From contig NZ_BAYX01000012.1 in NCBI RefSeq assembly GCF_000696095.1, forward strand, positions 158,722-222,721: 64,000 bases of DNA, read 5' to 3'. A program made the position numbers and the translations under genes. The stretch's first letter is position 1, and the number at the start of each line of letters is the position of its first letter. The notes below the pieces were generated by a model, which saw nothing but the letters and a program-made list of their open reading frames with translations, was not told where the DNA came from and did no database searches. Shown here piece after piece: positions 43,510 through 50,793 of this stretch. This DNA is from Rhizobium rhizogenes NBRC 13257 (GTDB taxonomy: Bacteria > Pseudomonadota > Alphaproteobacteria > Rhizobiales > Rhizobiaceae).

Positions 43510-44805
43510 ATGGTCCAGTCGCTCCAGCTTGGCACGTCGAGCCAAGCCGACGATCAGCAGGGCATGCGCCGGCTCAACCGCCTGCCTATCATCGTCGCCA
43601 TCATCGTCATCGTGCTGTTTGTCGGCGTCGTTGTGATTGGTCTGTCGCTGCGCGGGCTTTCCTTCAATCGTGGCGACATCGAGGGTGCTTCCAACAGCCC
43701 TGCGACCAGTTTCGGCGACCAGCTTAAACGGGGTGTCACGGATGGCATTATCGGGGAGCCAGAAAAGCAGGAGGTGTTTCAGCCGACACCCGTCGTCATG
43801 GAGAAAGAGGAAAAGCAGAAACCGGCCGTCGAGCGCCAACCAACAGATCGACAAGATCGCCGACAAAGGCTCGAATCCGAAGAGGAGTGGAAGGCTCGCC
43901 TGAAGCGAGAGCAGGATGAGCAATATATGCGCGAGGCCCAGCGGCAACGGATGGCGCGTCTCCAGGCTCGTTCGACGGCGCTTGATTCGCCGCTAAAGGT
44001 AGACATTTCCGATGTCGAGAAGGCAGCAAACTCTAGCAATACCACCGATCGTCAACCGACAAATGTCGCTGCGAACAGCGCCTCAGACCTTTATGCCGCA
44101 GCCATGACCGGCCTGATGGGACAGAACGTCGATCAGAACGGGCAGACGTCGAAAGAGGATTTTTTCAATCAGGACATCAAGGATCTCGGTTACCTGCCGA
44201 ACCAGGTCGTGCCACAGATGTCACCCAATGAATTGAAGCGCGGTTCGGTCATCCCGGCGACATTGATCACCGGCCTCAATTCCGACCTGCCAGGGCGCAT
44301 TACCGCTCAGGTCAGCCAGAATGTCTACGACAGCGCAACCGGCTATCGCCTTCTCATCCCGCAGGGCGCAAAGCTGTTCGGTCGCTACGATTCCAAGGTG
44401 TCCTTCGGCCAGGAACGGGTACTCGTCGTCTGGACGGACCTCATTTTTCCGAATGGGTCTACCCTGCAGATCGGTGGTATGGCGGGTACGGACGCTGAAG
44501 GATATGGGGGCTTCCAGGACAAGGTCGACCGCCATCTCTGGAGGACATTCGGCTCTGCAGCCCTGGTGGCAATCATCGGGACGGGTATCGATATGTCGAT
44601 GCCTGAGAGTTCGACGCTCGCGACGCAGGACACGGCTTCGGACGCAGCACGGCGGAATTTTGCCGAGTCATTTGGCCGGGTAGCGGAAGAGACGATCTCG
44701 AAGAATCTGAACGTTCAACCGACAATTCGAATCCGGCCGGGCTACAAGTTCAATGTTCTGGTCGATCAGGACATTGTTTTCCCGTCGACCTATGGCGGTC
44801 GCTAA
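43510..44805 (+). CDS. trbI: Conjugal transfer protein TrbI
   Basis: 431 residues from ATG 43510; the frame open upstream overlaps trbH and is not used. VirB10-like core protein with a cytoplasmic N-terminus, one span (LPIIVAIIVIVLFVGVVVIG), a charged Glu/Arg-rich coiled region, and the conserved C-terminal TrbI/VirB10 domain (GSVIPATLITGLNSDLPGRI, LIPQGAKLFGRYDSKVSFG, GYKFNVLVDQDIVFP). It bridges both membranes. Last gene of the traI-trb operon. Confidence 0.96.
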   Translation: MVQSLQLGTSSQADDQQGMRRLNRLPIIVAIIVIVLFVGVVVIGLSLRGLSFNRGDIEGASNSPATSFGDQLKRGVTDGIIGEPEKQEVFQPTPVVMEKEEKQKPAVERQPTDRQDRRQRLESEEEWKARLKREQDEQYMREAQRQRMARLQARSTALDSPLKVDISDVEKAANSSNTTDRQPTNVAANSASDLYAAAMTGLMGQNVDQNGQTSKEDFFNQDIKDLGYLPNQVVPQMSPNELKRGSVIPATLITGLNSDLPGRITAQVSQNVYDSATGYRLLIPQGAKLFGRYDSKVSFGQERVLVVWTDLIFPNGSTLQIGGMAGTDAEGYGGFQDKVDRHLWRTFGSAALVAIIGTGIDMSMPESSTLATQDTASDAARRNFAESFGRVAEETISKNLNVQPTIRIRPGYKFNVLVDQDIVFPSTYGGR

Positions 44806-45134
44806 GCCGCGCGGAACCTTGAGATTGCCCTATTTTACCGCGTGGCGACAGAGCTATTCCTCGGTAAAATCTTTCCTCAAATAATCATATTTTAGATCGT
44901 GAGGACTTGAATACTCGGTAGAGGTGAGTAGACCTATCAGTTGCAACGACCGTGGATATGCTTCGCGTACGAGGCAACTGTGTTTTCATCGGAAACGAAT
45001 GAGGACAGAGAATTCGCAGCCAAGGTTCGATGTCCCGTGTGGCTCCGGCTGGCCGAACGGTGGCACCTGTAACTCGCGGCGCCAGCAGGCGCGGCGAGTG
45101 GGAGGCTCGCAGCTGCGCAGTAGGAGAAAAGTCA
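44806..45134. other. trbI-traR intergenic region with long-spaced inverted repeat
   Basis: No gene. ATTTTACCG at 44832-44840 is repeated as its exact reverse complement at 44862-44870, with a 21-base spacer. This may be a weak terminator for the trb operon or an operator in front of traR. The traR promoter should lie at about 44880-45110, but no clear element stands out. Confidence 0.45.
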
Positions 45135-45839
45135 GTGGACGGTGACCTTCGCTCTCTCATCGATATGACAGAAGCCGCGCACGACGAACGTATGATCAAA
45201 AGTGCTCTGAAGACATTTGCGCACGCATGTGGCTTCGAGCGTTTTGCATATCTGCAGACTGAGGGATTGGAAATCCGCACATTTAACTCCTATCCGGAGG
45301 AATGGCAGGGCGTCTATCTCGAAAGCCAGTATTCCCGCCTCGACCCGGTCGTGTGGGAAGCGAAGACTCGCATGGAAATGTTTTCCTGGACCGCCGACGA
45401 TTGGCCCGCTCGTGGAACCTCCGAACTCAGGCGCTTTCGCGACCAGGCGATCGATCACGGCATTCGCAGTGGGGTGACGATACCCGTCGAAGGAAGTTTC
45501 GGCTCAACGATGATGTTGACGTTTGCATCTTCAGCCCAGGCGGCGGATGTTTCAAAGCTTCAAGATGGTCAGAAAGCGGTCCGCGCGGTTCTGGCAATCC
45601 ATTACCGTCTGAAGATGCTTGCCGCGACCACAATTGTTCCACCGAAGCGGTTGCTATCACCGAGAGAGGCAATGTGTCTAAAGTGGGCGGCGAAAGGAAA
45701 AACCGCGCCGGAAACCGCGATCCTGACGGGAATCAATCCAAGGACAGTACAGCATTACCTGGATAAGGCGCGCGAGAAACTTGAAGCGGCGACCGTGCCC
45801 CACCTCGTCGCGATCGCCAAGGACCACGGCCTGCTTTAG
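45135..45839 (+). CDS. traR: LuxR-family quorum-sensing activator TraR
   Basis: 234 residues from GTG 45135, chosen because TAGGAG lies just upstream and the length equals that of known TraR. The N-terminal autoinducer domain keeps the ligand contacts (EEWQGVYLESQY, RLDPVV, FSWTADD). The C-terminal LuxR helix-turn-helix is LLSPREAMCLKWAAKGKTAP to INPRTVQHYLDKAREKLEA. With the TraI signal it should activate the tra and trb operons. The convergent neighbour encodes the anti-activator TraM. Confidence 0.92.
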   Translation: MDGDLRSLIDMTEAAHDERMIKSALKTFAHACGFERFAYLQTEGLEIRTFNSYPEEWQGVYLESQYSRLDPVVWEAKTRMEMFSWTADDWPARGTSELRRFRDQAIDHGIRSGVTIPVEGSFGSTMMLTFASSAQAADVSKLQDGQKAVRAVLAIHYRLKMLAATTIVPPKRLLSPREAMCLKWAAKGKTAPETAILTGINPRTVQHYLDKAREKLEAATVPHLVAIAKDHGLL

Positions 45840-45841
45840 CG

Positions 45842-46165
45842 TCAATCATCGACATCTGGGGCAACGTCAGGGACGTAGCCAAGCGCATCAATGATTTCCG
45901 CAAGCTCCTCTTGCTGGGCCGCGGACTTCTGTTGGCGCGCGGTGTATTCTCGCTGCAATGTCTCAAGTACGGCGGTCGAGACCGCGGGATCAGATGACGC
46001 ACGGGTCCACTCTTCGTAGACAGCTTCGTCGGCGACAATAAGTCGGCGGTGCTCTCTGATCGCAGCGATCGCCAGAGCCTCCAGTTCTGACTTCTCCATG
46101 GAACCAAAACAGGATCGGCGTTTTTCTGTTTCGTCATTGGTCTCAGACGAGTTGACGTCGCTCAC
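45842..46165 (-). CDS. traM: Quorum-sensing anti-activator TraM
   Basis: 107 residues. The core LEALAIAAIREHRRLIVADE followed by ETLQREYTARQQKSAAQQEE and a final IIDALGYVPDV matches the helical TraM fold (compare the IDAIRTHRRL and LGFIPKV blocks of the Ti protein). TraM binds TraR and blocks its DNA binding, keeping conjugation off at low signal. Its 3' end lies 2 bp from that of traR. Confidence 0.85.
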   Translation of the reverse strand: MSDVNSSETNDETEKRRSCFGSMEKSELEALAIAAIREHRRLIVADEAVYEEWTRASSDPAVSTAVLETLQREYTARQQKSAAQQEELAEIIDALGYVPDVAPDVDD

Positions 46166-46327
46166 CCGTTCTACTCCCTTTTTTAATCACCCGACGCTCG
46201 AGACGAAATCGCTCTGCGCAACAGTCGTCTAGGCTATAATGCCTGATATGTCTCTCATAGTTCCTTTGGCCGTCTTAGCGGTCCTGGCGACAGGCAGGAC
46301 GAGCAATAGCACGTGCAACGTCGAATC

Positions 46328-46356
46328 GGAACTATAGTTCCTGGAATAATAGTTCC
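46328..46356. promoter_or_regulatory. Tandem palindromic operators upstream of the XRE gene
   Basis: GGAACTATAGTTCC (46328-46341) is a perfect 14-bp palindrome, followed after one base by a second, imperfect copy GGAATAATAGTTCC (46343-46356). A half site (ATAGTTCC) occurs near 46257-46264. They sit 22-50 bp before the XRE ATG, the expected place for autoregulation by the encoded helix-turn-helix protein. Confidence 0.6.
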
Positions 46357-46377
46357 GTTTCAGGCTCCGCTCTAGTC

Positions 46378-46608
46378 ATGGATCTCAGAGAGGTCATGGC
46401 GATCAATCTGCGTCGAATACGTCATGTCAAAAAATTGACGCAAGAGGAACTCGCGCACCGAACGGGCCTGAGCGTTCGGCACATAGGGGCAATCGAGCGC
46501 GCCGAAATGTCCGCCACGGTGACAGTCCTCGGCCAGATCGCGCAGGCGCTGAGTGTCGAACCTGCGGAGCTTGTGACAAGATCAAACGACGTGCGCATCG
46601 GCTCTTAG
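46378..46608 (+). CDS. XRE-family transcriptional regulator
   Basis: 76 residues, essentially one Cro/CI-type helix-turn-helix domain: INLRRIRHVKKLTQEELAHR, TGLSVRHIGAIERAE, VTVLGQIAQALSVEPAELV. ATG at 46378. It probably binds the GGAACTATAGTTCC operators just upstream and represses itself. Its 3' end faces the 3' end of the fic gene 45 bp away; whether it also controls fic or conjugation is unknown. Confidence 0.88.
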   Translation: MDLREVMAINLRRIRHVKKLTQEELAHRTGLSVRHIGAIERAEMSATVTVLGQIAQALSVEPAELVTRSNDVRIGS

Positions 46609-46653
46609 CTCGGGTGTCACCCCGTTCTAAGAGACACGGCAAGAAGCGGCCAC

Positions 46654-48234
46654 CTATGCCCTTTTTCTCTGGGTGTTTTTGTGGCTGGCATCGGCTTCTG
46701 TGGAAGGCGGCGGTGCGTTGACGAGTTCCGACACAAATCTCGTCAGCGGCGCGATGTTTTCGTGGCCGCTCGCCTCTTCCAGGGCATTCATGTACTCGTC
46801 ACGGCGCGCGACAGGAATGACCGTCCACGGCGCTCCGCATTCGGCAAGAAGCGCGTTCATGATAAAGCGCGCCGTGCGTCCGTTCCCGTCCGGGAATGGG
46901 TGGATATAGGTGAACAGGAACGGAGCGAGGATTGCCTTCACGCGCGCGTCGGATTCCTCGGAAATGCTCTCGAACAGTGCGTCCATGGCGTCGGCGATTG
47001 CGTGTGGCGGTAAGGGGACATGCGAGGATCCCCGCAAATACACATTGTGTGATCGGTAGCCCGCGAGTTGGTGCGCCTTGATGATACCCGCGGTTACCGA
47101 AGGGCTGAACATGGCTCGGAACCAATCCTGGTGCCGTGCCTCGAGCAGTTCGCCGGTAGGTGCTCCATCAAGAATCTTTCTGATGTCATCGCGCACCTCC
47201 TCAAAGGCCAATCTGTATCCCTTGGCGGCGAGTGCGTTCTTGGTCTCGTAGTCCTGCGCGTCCTCGTCCGGTTTCCATTGACCGTCCTGTACCCTCCGGA
47301 TCAGCTCTTCCGACACCTCGTAACCCTCGATCGAAAGCGAGTTCAGGGCGTCGGCCACATAGCGTTCATCAATGTCCGAGATGTATCCGGCCCGGTCGTT
47401 GATACGCAATTGCTCGAATCCGATGTGATTGAGGGCGTCTTTCCCCATTTTCGCCCAGAGGTTCTTGATCCGGGTAGCGGACGGCGCCTGAGTTCGTCTC
47501 GCATCCAGCCTGACCAGATCGACTGCCGGGTCGAAAGGGTTGTCCTCGTGCGGGTTGTAGCCGGCCGATTCCAGGGTCTTGATGATCGTGTCCGCGTCCC
47601 TTGTGCGGCCAAGATGGCGCAGGGCGCCTGCGATGCGACCGCCAACGTGGCTCCGGCCGCCGTCCAGAAGATATTGCAGCAGCGTGCTTGTTCCACGGAT
47701 CGAGCCAATGACCGCGATGACATCGGTCGCTAACGTTCTCCACGACTCCGGCGAGAGATTGCAAATCGCCTCCTCCATCGGCATCAATCTCAATCGTTCT
47801 CTCGTCTCGGCCGGCTCGTTTTCCTTTGAGCGCAGCAGATAGAGCGACGTATTGCTCGGTAGTTTCACGAGCTGGTTGTTCGCCTTCGGGCTTCTGACGA
47901 TGACCTGCCCAGGAATGGAATGGTTTTCGGACCATAGAGCCACGGATGCCTCCGCGGACAACCGCCATTCACCCGCGAAACGGTCGTCCAGGTATCTGGC
48001 AACGAACTCCCAGTAGACGGTGCTCCAGGCCGCATCGATCCTGTTGTTGGCCGACGGTCGCGAGTTCACCGCCAGCCAGCCCTTCATGATTTCTTCGAGG
48101 AAGCCATTGTCCTGTAGTCGTTCCCGGTGGACACGGCTGAGCTCTTCGGATTTCACCACCGATCGGGTGCCGTTCTGCGTCACTCCCCTCAGTTCAGCCA
48201 GGGATGCCGCGAGCAGTTCGTTGGGTTTCGCCAC
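46654..48234 (-). CDS. Fic-domain protein (class II, putative AMPylator)
   Basis: 526 residues from GTG 48234 with GGAGGCC as ribosome binding site. The Fic motif HPFPDGNGRTAR is at 445-456 with catalytic His445. An inhibitory-helix motif SLSIEG lies at about 299-304, before the Fic core, the class II pattern; its Glu normally blocks ATP binding, so the enzyme is probably self-inhibited. The N-terminal 290 residues are an uncharacterised helical region (VIGSIRGTSTLLQYLLDGGR, HVGGRIAGALRHLG), perhaps a regulatory winged-helix part. No separate antitoxin is needed for this class. The 24-bp repeats lie directly upstream. Confidence 0.88.
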   Translation of the reverse strand: MAKPNELLAASLAELRGVTQNGTRSVVKSEELSRVHRERLQDNGFLEEIMKGWLAVNSRPSANNRIDAAWSTVYWEFVARYLDDRFAGEWRLSAEASVALWSENHSIPGQVIVRSPKANNQLVKLPSNTSLYLLRSKENEPAETRERLRLMPMEEAICNLSPESWRTLATDVIAVIGSIRGTSTLLQYLLDGGRSHVGGRIAGALRHLGRTRDADTIIKTLESAGYNPHEDNPFDPAVDLVRLDARRTQAPSATRIKNLWAKMGKDALNHIGFEQLRINDRAGYISDIDERYVADALNSLSIEGYEVSEELIRRVQDGQWKPDEDAQDYETKNALAAKGYRLAFEEVRDDIRKILDGAPTGELLEARHQDWFRAMFSPSVTAGIIKAHQLAGYRSHNVYLRGSSHVPLPPHAIADAMDALFESISEESDARVKAILAPFLFTYIHPFPDGNGRTARFIMNALLAECGAPWTVIPVARRDEYMNALEEASGHENIAPLTRFVSELVNAPPPSTEADASHKNTQRKRA

Positions 48235-48268
48235 GTTGGCCTCCGGCGACGGTGTGTGAGTAGTGGAC

Positions 48269-48436
48269 CACTACTTCCGTGCATTGTTGTTGCACTAATT
48301 TGACGCCTTTGACAAACACTAATATTCTGCATTTGCGTCACACTAGTTTCACGCTTTTGAATCGCACTAGTTTAATGCGTTTGAGTCACACTAAGTTTAT
48401 GCATTGGACTCAAACTAAGATTCCGCCTTGAACTCA
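48269..48436. repeat. Seven imperfect 24-bp tandem repeats
   Basis: Units start exactly every 24 bases at 48269, 48293, 48317, 48341, 48365, 48389 and 48413. Each begins CACTA (AACTA in the last), with the consensus CACTAGTTTNATGCGTTTGA then GTCA. The first unit overlaps a TAGTGGACCACTA palindrome. The array fills the gap between the 5' end of fic and the 3' end of traH. It could be a binding array controlling fic. Alternatively, 24 bases equals 8 codons, and the plus strand is open as degenerate octapeptides from GTG 48280 to a stop near 48428. There are no spacers, so it is not CRISPR. Confidence 0.85.
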
Positions 48437-48439
48437 ATG

Positions 48440-49057
48440 CTATTGCTGACCACCAATGCGCGACAGATCGATCCGTATTCCCGCGCGCCCAGCATCCTGC
48501 TCCGCCTCTGGCTGTTCCTCTCTTGCTTTCGCGTCAACGTCCTCCCCCTCCTCGGCGGGGATCTTCTCTCTACTTTGCTGCGAAACACCAACCGTTGTTC
48601 CTGGATCCTCCGCCTGAAACACGCTCACGCCCTCGAACTCACCGGTTTTCCATGCGTAAACCGCATCCTCAAAAATCTGCGGGAAGACGTCTTTGCTCGT
48701 GGGGTTGCCATACCATTTCGCAACGATCCTGAGGACCTTGGCAAACATCGCCGTGCCTTTGCGAAGGTTCTGGCAGGGGTCGACCAAATCGGGCTTCAGA
48801 TCGGTCGCTTCCTTGACTCCAACCCCAGCGGGAAACTGCGTCAGCCCAACGCGAACCACCGCCTGACCAGCATATTGCCGTACGATCGCCATCGCCTCCT
48901 CGGCCGATGCCGCTTTCGGAACGAGTATCAATCGGCCGCCCGATTTGACGGTAACGGCGAGGGGATCATCCGAGCCCGCTGCCATCACGAACTGCTCGAC
49001 GATCGCGGGCTTGAGGGAAGGGTCTGCGCATTCCTTTATCAGGGCGGCGTCGAGCAT
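48440..49057 (-). CDS. traH: Conjugal transfer protein TraH
   Basis: 205 residues from ATG 49057 with AGGAG; the longer open frame upstream overlaps traB. TraH of the Ti-type Dtr system: LIKECADPSLKPAIVEQFVM, GGRLILVPKAASAEEAMAIV, then an acidic C-terminal region (KIPAEEGEDVDAKAREEQPE) and the end IRIDLSRIGGQQ. Role in transfer is not well defined. Last gene of traAFBH; the repeat array follows within 4 bp. Confidence 0.88.
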   Translation of the reverse strand: MLDAALIKECADPSLKPAIVEQFVMAAGSDDPLAVTVKSGGRLILVPKAASAEEAMAIVRQYAGQAVVRVGLTQFPAGVGVKEATDLKPDLVDPCQNLRKGTAMFAKVLRIVAKWYGNPTSKDVFPQIFEDAVYAWKTGEFEGVSVFQAEDPGTTVGVSQQSREKIPAEEGEDVDAKAREEQPEAEQDAGRAGIRIDLSRIGGQQ

Positions 49058-49073
49058 GGTGTCTCCTAGGTAG

Positions 49074-50237
49074 TCAGGTGTTGAAGGCAATAACAAGCGG
49101 TTTTGCGAAGAGCTTTGCCCATGCGGTCGCAGCGGCGCGCTGAATGGCGACGATTGACGTCCCTTCGGTCCACCATCCGTTTCCCACGGCGACGACAAAA
49201 TCCGGATCGTGGAGTATGGACTGGAGGATCGGCCAAACGATCAGTTGCTCGTAGCAGATCAGCGGCGCTGCCCGGCTGGCACCGATCGGGACGACCGGAT
49301 TGGCAAAAAAATCCGCCCTGGCACCGCCACTTTCCCCGAACCAGGACCGCCACGGTTGCCACATCGAACCGGGAACCGGCATACGTTCGCGATAAAGGAT
49401 GCGGCCGCCCTTCCTGTCGATCGCGACGAGGACATTGTCGTAGCCGGCGGCATCGAGCACCGTTGCGCCGGCGATGACCGTCGCATCGGTATCACCGGAC
49501 GCGCTCGTCCAAAGCCGCGCCACGGTCGGTGTCCAGAAACCGAGCGCAGTTTCCGGCAGCACCACAAAGCGTGCGCCATCGCTGGCCGCATTCCGCACCG
49601 TTGCGATCAGGTCACGCTGGCGGTGAAGACCGGCGTCCCGACCGAGCGAAGCGCCCAATTCGAGGTCGACACCGCGCCAGCCATTGGGTAGACCCGGCTC
49701 GGTCCACGATGCGGCGGACCACAGCCAAAGGCCTGCGAAGGCGATGGCGACAGCTGGCCAGATGCGGGTTACGAGGCCCGCAAGGCCAGCTGTCATAAGC
49801 CCAAGTCCCCACCATCCCCACCCTGGGAACAGAACACCCGCGGCGGTGACAGGATGCGCCCAGCCCGTGATACCGAAAGGCGGGATCGACATGATGATGG
49901 CTGCCAGAAGATAGCGAAACGGACGAACTCCGCTGTTCTCCGTCCAGACGACCGTATGCACGGCAACGAAGCTCAAAGACGCACACAGCCAAAGCAGAAG
50001 GCCCGGCCAGATGTCCGACGAATAGAACGCCGCTACGCCTTGCGGCAAACCACGTGCTGCTGCCAGGAAATATCCGGCAGAGACAAGTGCCGCCACAAAT
50101 CTCGTTCGCGAGATCGACCACAGAAGCGGAAACCCCAGCGCGACGGGTAGAAGCAACACATGGCCGCTCCAGCCCACTACGCCGATCGCGATCGAAGCGA
50201 ATATCAGCAGCGCCGGCCGAAGGTAATCACGGCGCAT
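49074..50237 (-). CDS. traB: Conjugal transfer protein TraB (Lnt-like nitrilase-fold membrane protein)
   Basis: 387 residues from ATG 50237, overlapping the traF stop by 11 bp. Several N-terminal membrane spans (LLIFASIAIGVVGWSGHVLL, LWLCASLSFVAVHTVVWTEN, GLGLMTAGLAGLVTRIWPAV) precede a nitrilase-fold domain with Glu in VVLPETALGFW and Cys in APLICYEQLIV, like apolipoprotein N-acyltransferase. TraB raises conjugation efficiency in Ti-type plasmids; the acyl substrate is unknown. Confidence 0.92.
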   Translation of the reverse strand: MRRDYLRPALLIFASIAIGVVGWSGHVLLLPVALGFPLLWSISRTRFVAALVSAGYFLAAARGLPQGVAAFYSSDIWPGLLLWLCASLSFVAVHTVVWTENSGVRPFRYLLAAIIMSIPPFGITGWAHPVTAAGVLFPGWGWWGLGLMTAGLAGLVTRIWPAVAIAFAGLWLWSAASWTEPGLPNGWRGVDLELGASLGRDAGLHRQRDLIATVRNAASDGARFVVLPETALGFWTPTVARLWTSASGDTDATVIAGATVLDAAGYDNVLVAIDRKGGRILYRERMPVPGSMWQPWRSWFGESGGARADFFANPVVPIGASRAAPLICYEQLIVWPILQSILHDPDFVVAVGNGWWTEGTSIVAIQRAAATAWAKLFAKPLVIAFNT

Positions 50238-50793
50238 AGGTGAGGACCTCCTGCGCCAGACCGAGAATCCCCGGAGCAGGCACCGGACCGAAGTATCGGG
50301 AATCGTAGGAGCCGGGGAACGCGGAATGCAGAAAGACATATCCAGGCGGTATGGTGCCGCTCATAAACGGCGCCAACGGCCGTCCCTTTCCATCTCGTTG
50401 GGCAAGACTGGAAGAGGGAACTTCCCGACCTTCCACGTTTACGCTGGCGCCGATTTCGACGTGTTGTCCTGCGACGGCGATCACTGTCTTGATCAACGGT
50501 GCGACGCCGCCCGGGCAGGAACCGGAACGGAGATAGCCGCGAGCCCTCGCTGCCCGCATTGCCGCCGTTTCCGGCGGGCAGATGAACAGGAGGTCGCCGA
50601 CCGCTGCCGGTCGATGAAGCGGCATAATGCGCCACAGGCCGAGTGGCTCGCTCGGTGTCAGATTGATGCGGTAGCCGCCGACGACGGCAGTCACCACCAG
50701 CAGGATGGCGGCCACTGCCGCCATCGGCAGAACCACAACGGCTCGTCGCTGCTGCGTAGTCATCGACCGGCGCGTTCCAGTTCCCGCCGTCAT
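50227..50793 (-). CDS. traF: Conjugal transfer peptidase TraF
   Basis: 188 residues from ATG 50793, which overlaps the traA stop as ATGA; an internal ATG at 50763 is the other option. Signal-peptidase-like S26 protein with one N-terminal span (VVLPMAAVAAILLVVTAVVG), catalytic Ser in LTPSEPLGLWR and Lys in PLIKTVIAVAG, and the late GSYDSRYFGPV block. TraF trims and cyclises the TrbC pilin in IncP and Ti systems. Confidence 0.93.
   Translation of the reverse strand: MTAGTGTRRSMTTQQRRAVVVLPMAAVAAILLVVTAVVGGYRINLTPSEPLGLWRIMPLHRPAAVGDLLFICPPETAAMRAARARGYLRSGSCPGGVAPLIKTVIAVAGQHVEIGASVNVEGREVPSSSLAQRDGKGRPLAPFMSGTIPPGYVFLHSAFPGSYDSRYFGPVPAPGILGLAQEVLTYAP

Noticed and set aside
36938..44805. VirB-type (vir) secretion system
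   Set aside because: Gene order, sizes and the traI link identify it as the Trb mating-pair system; no virB or virD genes are in the window.
48269..48436. CRISPR array
   Set aside because: The units are contiguous, diverged and without spacers, and no cas genes are present.
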